Below are positions 57,683 to 64,000 of a stretch of 64,000 nucleotides of DNA, piece after piece. The translations under genes and the position numbers were made by a program. This stretch comes from JAKAGZ01 sp963748105 (lineage in GTDB: Bacteria; Bacteroidota; Ignavibacteria; Ignavibacteriales; Ignavibacteriaceae), in assembly GCA_963748105.1 (NCBI GenBank), contig CAVVHP010000016.1, positions 124,001-188,000 on the forward strand, in the 5' to 3' direction. The notes beneath the pieces are model-generated. The model had not been told where the DNA came from, did no database searches, and worked only from the letters and a program-made list of their open reading frames with translations. How positions within the stretch are numbered: the stretch's first letter is position 1; every line of letters starts with the position of its first letter.

Positions 57683-58630
57683 ATGCGAATTGCAGTATTT
57701 GGTACAGGTGGGGTGGGTGGTTATTTTGGCGGGCGGTTAGCCCAGGCCGGTGAGGATGTTGTGTTCATTGCCCGCGGTGAGCACTTAAAAGCACTGCAAA
57801 TGCACGGCCTAAGGGTAGACAGCACAAAGGGAGATTTTATTATACATCCGGTAAAGGCAACCGGCAACCCGGCTGAGATTGGCGCGGTAGATGTGGTTCT
57901 AATTACGGTTAAAGCCTGGCAGGTGCCAGAAGTAACAAAAGATATACGCCCGCTGATCAGGCCCGAAACGGTTATAGTTCCATTGCAGAATGGGGTCGAA
58001 GCTCTCGCTCAGCTTGCAGAAGTATTCGGCAATAAGCGCGTAATTGGTGGATCATGTTCGATTATCAGCTTCATTAACGGACCCGGCCACATCCGCCATA
58101 CTGGTGGTGACCCTTTTATACAGTTCGGAGAACTGGACAACATATCCAGTGAGCGTGTCGAAAAACTGCGCCGGACGTTCGCGCTGACCTCAGGATTGAG
58201 GGTTGAGGTTCCTCCCGATATTCAAATTGCTTTGTGGAAAAAGTTTTTGTTCATTGTTTCCTGGGGTGGTGTGGGGGCGGTAACGCGAAGCCCGATTGGA
58301 GTTTTTCGCAGCCTGCCCCAAACACGTCAAATGTTACAGCGGGTGATGCAGGAGATTTTTAATGTTGCCATGGCTCACGACATCGCTCTTCCTCCTGATA
58401 CTGTTAGTAAGACATTAAGTGTTATGGATGGCTTTTCACCTAACAGTACAGCATCAATGCAGCGGGATATTATGAGTGGCCGTCCTTCAGAACTGGAGGC
58501 GCAGAATGGCGCAGTAGTCCGTTTCGGTCAAAAAGTGGGAGTGGATACGCCGTTGAACACCTTCATCTATCATAGCCTGTTACCAATGGAATTAAAAGCA
58601 AGAGGAAGGCTGGATAATCAGGAAAGTTAA
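57683..58630 (+). CDS. panE: 2-dehydropantoate 2-reductase (ketopantoate reductase) family
   Basis: The 315-residue protein has the NADPH site GTGGVGGYFGG (7-17), the family Lys in LITVKAWQ (about 76), the PLQNGVEAL segment and the C-terminal helical domain with WKKFLFIVSWGGVGAVTR. PanE reduces 2-dehydropantoate to pantoate in coenzyme A synthesis. Paralogues of unknown substrate are common, so the exact role is less sure than the family. It is more G+C-rich than its neighbours and stands as a single gene, which could mean lateral transfer. Confidence 0.8.
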   Translation: MRIAVFGTGGVGGYFGGRLAQAGEDVVFIARGEHLKALQMHGLRVDSTKGDFIIHPVKATGNPAEIGAVDVVLITVKAWQVPEVTKDIRPLIRPETVIVPLQNGVEALAQLAEVFGNKRVIGGSCSIISFINGPGHIRHTGGDPFIQFGELDNISSERVEKLRRTFALTSGLRVEVPPDIQIALWKKFLFIVSWGGVGAVTRSPIGVFRSLPQTRQMLQRVMQEIFNVAMAHDIALPPDTVSKTLSVMDGFSPNSTASMQRDIMSGRPSELEAQNGAVVRFGQKVGVDTPLNTFIYHSLLPMELKARGRLDNQES

Positions 58631-59077
58631 GAAGTTGTATTCCCCGTAATTCAGTGAAATATTTTTTATTATTTATAATAAATAAAATGTATTATAACCC
58701 GCAAATCCCCGCAGAGCGGGACAGGCAAACGGACGCCCCCTCATTTGTACAATTATCGTCTTTGATTAAACTTCGTTACATCCGCCAGTAATTAGTAAAT
58801 CCTTTTATTTTGCCCTGTATTACCCAATTGAGTGTATATGTTGGGTAGTGTCTCAATTTCACTTTTTTATATAATTAGCTATTTGTCATTCTGAATTTAT
58901 TTCAGAATCTGCTAAAATTAAGAGATCCCGAAACCAGTTCGGGATGACATAAAGTGAAATTTAGACACTACTATCTTTTGTCAAGCGATTTCTTAAGCAC
59001 AAAAATGAGTACATTATTTTCTTGATAATGATTGAAAGAAGCTATAGCCATTATTTGTCTTAAGAAAAGGAAACGAT
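58631..59077. other. Intergenic region with repeats, 447 bp
   Basis: Besides the element at 58845-58971 it has an AT-rich inverted repeat near 58663-58688 and a CCCGC/GCGGG stem near 58699-58725. No ORF with a ribosome-binding site was found. The G+C-rich stem differs from the surrounding AT-rich DNA. Confidence 0.5.
58845..58971. mobile_element. 127-bp MITE-like element with 21-bp terminal inverted repeats
   Basis: The left end (58845-58865, GTAGTGTCTCAATTTCAC...) and right end (58951-58971) are inverted repeats matching at 20 of 21 positions. Nested inside is a 66-bp core (58884-58949) bounded by TGTCAT and ATGACA. The core holds two hairpins: ATTCTGAATTTATTTCAGAAT-type arms and ATCCCGAA...TTCGGGAT. 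The core is the same length as the element at 41537. There is no coding capacity, so it would need a transposase in trans. Confidence 0.6.
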
Positions 59078-60235
59078 ATGAGCAATTTAACATTTGGAGT
59101 TATTGGTACTTCAAAAAAAGTAGATGAGCGCCGTATACCAATCCATCCGGAACATTTGCTGCGTCTTCCGGAAAAAATCCGAAAACAACTGATATTTGAA
59201 AAAGGATATGGTGAACCATTCTATATTGAAGACTCAGAACTTGCTGCTCAAACCGGTGGTATTGCTTCACGCAAAGAAATTTTAACGGATATTGGAAATG
59301 TAATTCTTGCCAAGCCTGTTTTAGCAGATTTTCAGGAACTCCGCGAAGGTGGAATTCTCTGGGGTTATCCGCATTGTGTGCAGCAATTTGATCACACTCA
59401 AACAGCTATAGATCGCAAACAGACACTTATTGCCTTTGAAGATATGTTTGTTTGGGGTCCGGTCGGACAGATTGGTCGTCATACATTTTACAAGAACAAT
59501 GAATTGGCCGGCTATTGTGCAGTTTTACACGCCTTGCAACTAAAAGGGCTCGATGGTCATTACGGAAACCAGCGAAAAGTAATCATTTTCAGTTTTGGCG
59601 CGGTCAGCCGCGGAGCTATATATGCTCTTAAAGCGCGCGGGTTTAAGGATATCACAATTTGTATTCAGCGTCCCGATCACGAAGTTCGTGAGGAGGTTCT
59701 CGATTGTCACTATGTTCGTATTCATGATGGTAAAGATGGTGAATCCCGTATGATGATAATTGAACACGATGGAAGTAAACGGCCGTTGACTGATTTGATC
59801 AGCGAATCTGATATTATTGTAAACGGCACTTTCCAGGAACCTGATAATCCGCTCATGTTTGTAAGCGAAGAAGAAGGTTCATATCTAAAACCGGGCTGCC
59901 TGATAATTGATGTCAGTTGCGACGAGGGGATGGGATTTTATTTTGCCAAACCAACTACTTTCAAGAATCCCATGTTTAAGGTTGGAAAAGTTGATTACTA
60001 TGCCGTGGACCATTCACCAAGTTATCTTTGGGAAAGTGCTTCGCGGTCAATCTCTGCCGCTCTCATTGTCCATTTACCGACTGTGGTTGGCGGGCGTGAT
60101 AAATGGCAGGAAAATGAGACCATTAGGCAGGCGATAAATATTGATGCAGGTGTGATTCAAAAACCAAATATTATATCTTTTCAAAAGCGACAGCAGGCAT
60201 ATCCACATGCACCTATTGGCAATGGGACGAACTGA
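59078..60235 (+). CDS. Alanine dehydrogenase/PNT-family oxidoreductase (CEO-synthase-like)
   Basis: The 385-residue protein has the AlaDH/PNT N-terminal domain (VIGTSKKVDERRIPIHPEHL, 8-27) and a Rossmann site IIFSFGAVSRGAIYALKARG. A catalytic-type segment (VDHSPSYLWESASRSISAAL) is like that of N5-(carboxyethyl)ornithine synthases and related enzymes. True alanine dehydrogenases have a different GGGVVG motif. It probably performs NAD(P)H-dependent reductive condensation or deamination of an amino acid. The AAGAAAAGGAAACG ribosome site precedes the ATG. Confidence 0.75.
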   Translation: MSNLTFGVIGTSKKVDERRIPIHPEHLLRLPEKIRKQLIFEKGYGEPFYIEDSELAAQTGGIASRKEILTDIGNVILAKPVLADFQELREGGILWGYPHCVQQFDHTQTAIDRKQTLIAFEDMFVWGPVGQIGRHTFYKNNELAGYCAVLHALQLKGLDGHYGNQRKVIIFSFGAVSRGAIYALKARGFKDITICIQRPDHEVREEVLDCHYVRIHDGKDGESRMMIIEHDGSKRPLTDLISESDIIVNGTFQEPDNPLMFVSEEEGSYLKPGCLIIDVSCDEGMGFYFAKPTTFKNPMFKVGKVDYYAVDHSPSYLWESASRSISAALIVHLPTVVGGRDKWQENETIRQAINIDAGVIQKPNIISFQKRQQAYPHAPIGNGTN

Positions 60236-60401
60236 TGAACGGATTTTTTCTCCTCCAGCAGAACCGCAAGTAAGGCGGACTAGCCGTACATAAGAGAGGT
60301 AAACCGGGCCACCATAAATAATAGTGAATTTCCTGAAAAGATTTTAAATTACCATAACTTTATTCCATTTTATTTACTTCTCATTAAAGGGGGGCCTTTC
60401 A

Positions 60402-61208
60402 ATGACTAATGAACGATCAGGTTTACCCTGGCTGATTGGCGGAAGTTTTCTGGCGTTAATTTTATCACCTCTCATTGTTATTCTTACCGGTAATGAATCT
60501 TACTATACTTTAATTCTATTCCCTTTGATATTGCTACTATGGTTTTTTACAAGGTTTTCAAAAATCTTAATGGGCATACGTTGGGGAAATGGTCCTGCGT
60601 ATGCGCTTGCAATTTTATATCCCTTATTTGTTATGGGACTGACAGGTTTAATTGTCTGGGGATCCGGCGGCATCCAGGCAAATAGTATTCCGCTGCCCCG
60701 CATTGCGTCGAATTTAGCAATTATGTTTTTAATGACTTTGCTATTTGCATTAATAACCGAGGAGTCTTTCTTCCGCGGGTGGCTTTGGGGAATGCTGGAA
60801 AATCGCAATACTAATCTGTGGTTAATTTTAATCTGGACAGGCGGACTGTTTAGTGTATGGCATTTTGCAATAAACTTTGTCATGCCGAATATGAATATCG
60901 CTTCATCGGTTGTCCCGGTATACCTGGGAAATCTTTTTCTCCTTGGTATTAATTTCGGGTTGCTCCGTAAGGCTTCCGGTTCCATTATTGTTCCTTCCGT
61001 TTCTCACGCTTTATGGAATGCATTACTTTACAATCTGTACGGGCTAGGGAATAATACCGGGGCACTGGCTGTTTCATCGTATCAATTATTTGATCCGGAA
61101 AGAGGAATACTTGGTCTTGCATTAAATATTCTCTCTGCAGGTTTTCTCTGGCTGTTCATCAATAAAAAACAAAACGTAAAAATAATTGAACAGGTAAATA
61201 CCGTTTAA
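60402..61208 (+). CDS. CPBP-family intramembrane metalloprotease
   Basis: The 268-residue protein has about eight membrane helices and the three CPBP (Abi) motifs: EExxxR as E120-E121-S-F-F-R125, the HxxxN-type motif H154-F-A-I-N158, and SVSHALWNALLYN near residues 200-213. Members include the Rce1-type protease and bacteriocin-immunity proteins. Substrate unknown. It starts after a GGGGGG-like ribosome site (AAAGGGGGGCC) and has no operon partner. Confidence 0.85.
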   Translation: MTNERSGLPWLIGGSFLALILSPLIVILTGNESYYTLILFPLILLLWFFTRFSKILMGIRWGNGPAYALAILYPLFVMGLTGLIVWGSGGIQANSIPLPRIASNLAIMFLMTLLFALITEESFFRGWLWGMLENRNTNLWLILIWTGGLFSVWHFAINFVMPNMNIASSVVPVYLGNLFLLGINFGLLRKASGSIIVPSVSHALWNALLYNLYGLGNNTGALAVSSYQLFDPERGILGLALNILSAGFLWLFINKKQNVKIIEQVNTV

Positions 61209-61349
61209 GATCATAACTAATGTCCGTCGGTCTGTAATTATATTGTTGACAGCCCCGGCATAACAAATTAAATTAGAGCCTAATTTTCAGATATTATTTT
61301 TAAATCAGGCGAATTAATAAACTCAACGTCATAATACCAGGGACTGAAT

Positions 61350-61955
61350 ATGGGCAAAGATTATTTCCGGAATAAATCAAAGGATTATGAAAAGGATGAG
61401 AACAGGGTAAACAATGTAGATAATATAGCGCAGGCTGTCCGCGAAAATGTGAAACTCGAAAAATCCATGTGCATCATGGATTTTGGCTCAGGCACAGGCT
61501 TGCTGCTCGAAAAAATTGCACCGTTTGTAAGAAAAATTACCGCGGTGGATATATCAAAGTCTATGAACGCCGAGCTCGGGGCTAAGCGAGATAAACTTGG
61601 CTGTGAGCTCGAGATTGTCGAAATGGATCTGTCGAAATCGAAGCTGGATAAAAAATTTGACGGGATAATGTCATCGATGACAATGCACCACGTGGAAGAC
61701 ATTCAATCTATGTTCAATGATTTTTACAATATGCTTAATGAAAACGGGTTCCTGGCAATTGCCGATCTCGACAGGGAGGACGGCACATTCCATAAAGAGG
61801 ATACCGGTGTATTTCATTTCGGGTTTGACAGGGACTTTATTTTAGAAGCCGCCGGAAAAGCCGGGTTCAAAAACCTGCAGATTATCTCAGCCAGTACTGC
61901 CAATAAACCCTACGGAAAGTACCCGGTTTTTCTGCTTACAGGAAATAAACACTGA
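61350..61955 (+). CDS. Class I SAM-dependent methyltransferase
   Basis: The 201-residue enzyme has motif I IMDFGSGTGLLLEKI (about 41-55), the acidic AVDISKSM (about 65-72), and motif IV-like DGIMSSMTMHHVED. It is of the UbiE/Methyltransf_11 type acting on small molecules. The substrate cannot be inferred from the sequence or neighbours. Confidence 0.83.
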   Translation: MGKDYFRNKSKDYEKDENRVNNVDNIAQAVRENVKLEKSMCIMDFGSGTGLLLEKIAPFVRKITAVDISKSMNAELGAKRDKLGCELEIVEMDLSKSKLDKKFDGIMSSMTMHHVEDIQSMFNDFYNMLNENGFLAIADLDREDGTFHKEDTGVFHFGFDRDFILEAAGKAGFKNLQIISASTANKPYGKYPVFLLTGNKH

Positions 61956-62056
61956 CCTTTTATCAATATTTTCTGGCAAACATTGATTTATTTGTTTTAT
62001 TTTGTAAATAAATAGTATTGCAGGGGCAGGATATTAAGAAATATTTCAGGTACAAA

Positions 62057-62254
62057 ATGAACAGATTGGGCTGGTCAATTATAAGAACTGCAACATTCAT
62101 TCTTATCGGACTGATGAACACTGTATTAATCCGCCCGGAAGATATCGGTTCGTGGAAAAATTACGCAGGGTATTTCTTTTTGCTGATGGCGGTTGTTGAC
62201 GTTTATTTTAGCGTGAGGAATTTTGTAAAGAGAAGAAACGATGTGAAAAAATAG
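62057..62254 (+). CDS. Small two-helix membrane protein
   Basis: The frame is open from TTG 62018, but ATG 62057 with AGGTAC before it seems the likelier start, giving 65 residues. Two hydrophobic segments (IIRTATFILIGLMNTVLI and YFFLLMAVVDVYFSV) flank a short charged loop, and the C terminus is basic. Function unknown. Confidence 0.45.
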   Translation: MNRLGWSIIRTATFILIGLMNTVLIRPEDIGSWKNYAGYFFLLMAVVDVYFSVRNFVKRRNDVKK

Positions 62255-62308
62255 ACAATTGAACGCGAAGGTAAGACTTATTCTATAAGTTAATTAAAGG
62301 GGGAGGGG

Positions 62309-62905
62309 ATGGATAAGTTCAAAGGTATAATAGACGACAAATATGAAGCGGTTATAAAGGAATTCCAGGGCGTCATCAGTTTCGGCTATGTAATTCTTAT
62401 AATCCTGGGGATGATATTTGAGAGTATTTACTACAGCCAGTTCGGAATTAATATTTTCAAGTATTCAGGTATTCTCGATTTTCTCCTTGTACCGTTCCGC
62501 CGCCCAGTTGTACTGATCATTCTGCTGGGAATATTTCTGTTTTCCTATTTATACTTCATTGCATTATACGACTTCCTGAAGAAAAAATATCCCGGGATTC
62601 ACAAGTCAGTTTTTCGTGGTGTAAATGCCGGAGCAGGTAATTTCAAGTTACGCATAAAATGGCTTATAATATTTTTTATAGTCACTACCACCGAATGGGC
62701 ATATGTAACAAGCAAAAAGGAAAAGGAAGTGCTCTTCAAAAAGGACGTTGATATTTCAATCGAGTATGATATCAGCGGACAAAATTCTGTTAAAGGTAAA
62801 CTGATCGATAAGAATGACCTGAATATTTTTATCCTAGATAAGGATAACCTGGTGCAGATTATTCCCGCCAATTCAAATATAATAAGGATCAGGTCTGTGG
62901 ATTAA
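62309..62905 (+). CDS. Membrane protein of unknown function
   Basis: The 198-residue protein follows an excellent AAAGGGGGAGGGG site. It has three membrane helices (about 24-44, 64-88 and 115-130), a basic loop (KKKYPGIHK) and a C-terminal soluble domain of about 65 residues with alternating beta strands (VDISIEYDISGQNSVKGKL). The tail is like an SH3/ribosomal-like fold by pattern only. No family recognised. Confidence 0.5.
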   Translation: MDKFKGIIDDKYEAVIKEFQGVISFGYVILIILGMIFESIYYSQFGINIFKYSGILDFLLVPFRRPVVLIILLGIFLFSYLYFIALYDFLKKKYPGIHKSVFRGVNAGAGNFKLRIKWLIIFFIVTTTEWAYVTSKKEKEVLFKKDVDISIEYDISGQNSVKGKLIDKNDLNIFILDKDNLVQIIPANSNIIRIRSVD

Positions 62906-62997
62906 ATCTTGACTATACGAAATGGATTGCAATTGTTGTCCAATTTGAGGAATATATTTAATGAATAATAAATACTCTTTTTCTAAGGGTGATTAAA

Positions 62998-63180
62998 ATG
63001 AGAGGGAAATATTTCAATATGTTTTTGCAGGTAGCCGCTTTCCTGCTTCCCGTTTATTTTGTTTTTTATCCAGCTCTAAATGAAAATCCAAATGACCCCT
63101 TCATTAAATCTCTTTGGCGCTTTACTATTTGCAGGTTCTGTTTTTATGGAATTGCGGCACTTATAATATTTGTTTTGTAA
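62998..63180 (+). CDS. Small membrane protein, 60 residues
   Basis: ATG 62998 with AAGGGTGATT ahead of it is preferred over GTG 62989. The product has two hydrophobic segments (FLQVAAFLLPVYFVFYPAL and FCFYGIAALIIFVL) around an Asn/Asp/Pro loop. Unknown function. It precedes the secreted protein by 20 bp and may be cotranscribed. Confidence 0.45.
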   Translation: MRGKYFNMFLQVAAFLLPVYFVFYPALNENPNDPFIKSLWRFTICRFCFYGIAALIIFVL

Positions 63181-63200
63181 TTATATAAGGAGTCAGTATC

Positions 63201-63884
63201 ATGTCAAAGGTACTCATTCTGTTGATGATAGCTTGCGGTGCCATCTCTGGGCAAACTTCACATAAGCAGGTGGAAAAGAAATTTCCACTTAACTCTGCTG
63301 ATGGACTTGAATTAGTCAATGTTAAAACCGAGGTAGTAAATTACCATGGTAAAACAGGCCTGCAGGTAACCGCGGCGGATGAGTACAAAAAGGGAGAGAC
63401 TCTGGTCATTATACCGGAAGTTTATTTTAAGGATGGTGTAATTGAGCTTGAATTAACCGGCGAACCCGCACCTGATGCGTCACCTGAAATGCGTGGATTT
63501 GTTGGAGTAGCTTTTCGCGTAAACGCGGATGATTATACACGCTATGAGAGCTTTTATATCCGGCCAACAAACGGCAGGGCTGATAATCAATTACAGAGAA
63601 ATCATTCAACACAATATGTCTCTCACATGGAGTATCCCTGGTTCAGGTTAAGGAAAGAAAGTCCCGGTATGTATGAATCTTATGCTGATATGGTGCCGGG
63701 CGAATGGACTAAAGTGAAGATTGTCGTTAAAGGTAAAACAGCAAAATTATTCCTGCACGGAGCGGAACAACCCTGCCTTATCGTAAATGATTTAAAACAT
63801 GGACTTTCGAGCGGGAAGATAGCTTTATGGATGCATTTTTCTACCATAGGCCATTTCAGGAACCTGGTTATTACTCCGGAATAA
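63201..63884 (+). CDS. Secreted concanavalin-like (LamG/DUF1080-type) protein
   Basis: The 227-residue protein starts with a short signal peptide (1-17, ending ISGQ) and is all-beta, with a pattern typical of LamG-like or 3-keto-disaccharide hydrolase-type jelly rolls: DGVIELELTGEP, GFVGVAFRVNADDYTRYESFYIRP, GEWTKVKIVVKGKTAKLFLHG and GKIALWMHFSTIGHFRNLVI. Such domains bind or cleave carbohydrates. No catalytic residues can be assigned. The strong AAGGAGTCAGTATC site fixes the start. Confidence 0.7.
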   Translation: MSKVLILLMIACGAISGQTSHKQVEKKFPLNSADGLELVNVKTEVVNYHGKTGLQVTAADEYKKGETLVIIPEVYFKDGVIELELTGEPAPDASPEMRGFVGVAFRVNADDYTRYESFYIRPTNGRADNQLQRNHSTQYVSHMEYPWFRLRKESPGMYESYADMVPGEWTKVKIVVKGKTAKLFLHGAEQPCLIVNDLKHGLSSGKIALWMHFSTIGHFRNLVITPE

Positions 63885-64000
63885 GAGGAATATCAGACGA
63901 CTAAATATTATCTGTACAAAATTATTCTCACCATAAGGTCAAATAAACGCTTATTTATATTTTCTGCTGTATATTAACAATTGTTTTTGTCGGGCGACTT

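Noticed and set aside
58845..58971. CRISPR array or tRNA-like structure
   Set aside because: The repeats are inverted, not regularly spaced direct repeats. No spacer pattern, no cas gene and no cloverleaf could be drawn.
60236..60401. G+C-rich segment (CCGCAAGTAAGGCGG stem and nearby) as an intron or structured RNA remnant
   Set aside because: There is a small stem, but no domain of a group II intron or known RNA class could be recognised, and the following 100 bp are featureless.

Overview
The window is a chromosomal segment of an AT-rich, Gram-negative bacterium that looks like a member of the Bacteroidota/Ignavibacteria group. This is inferred from a GWxTD-domain protein, a TonB receptor with an N-terminal carboxypeptidase-regulatory-like domain, an NtrC-family regulator with the GAFTDA variant common in that group, 7TM-AraC regulators and many MacB/FtsX-type permeases. 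No rRNA or tRNA was seen, so the taxonomy is a judgement.

Region 1 (1-13.4 kb) is mostly housekeeping. It holds the start of a secreted protein, a truncated Y-family DNA polymerase, pyrK-pyrD-folC, rho, a GWxTD protein, pdxA, a methyltransferase, ftsE, a convergent adk, a TonB-dependent receptor and a DMT-family transporter. Region 2 (13.6-19.2 kb) is an NAD-linked [FeFe]-hydrogenase operon: a lone receiver protein, hydC (NuoE-like), hydB (NuoF-like), hydA, and a membrane histidine kinase. The receiver, hydC and hydB carry eight +1 frameshifts within 1.6 kb as read, while hydA is intact.

Region 3 (19.2-56.9 kb) dominates the window. An NtrY/NtrC-like two-component system on the minus strand faces a large plus-strand export locus: one HlyD/MacA-like adaptor, one MacB/LolD-like ATPase, then eleven full-length paralogous permeases of about 790-810 residues and the 3' remnant of a twelfth. 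The divergent intergenic region carries two phased palindromes and a candidate sigma-54 promoter, so the regulator probably drives the locus. Eight permeases are contiguous (24.5-44.1 kb). Four unrelated genes follow (7TM-AraC regulator, alpha/beta hydrolase, beta-lactamase-fold protein, small secreted protein), then three more permeases with a small lipoprotein between them. Three permeases have frameshifts as read. The likely reading is one ATPase/adaptor core serving many interchangeable permeases, regulated as an envelope or export response.

Region 4 (56.9-64 kb) is a mixed accessory tail: two coupled small membrane proteins, panE-like reductase, a MITE-like element with 21-bp inverted repeats, an alanine dehydrogenase/CEO-synthase-like enzyme, a CPBP protease, a methyltransferase, several small membrane proteins and a secreted lectin-like protein. 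A second MITE-like element of the same 66-bp core length lies between permeases 7 and 8.
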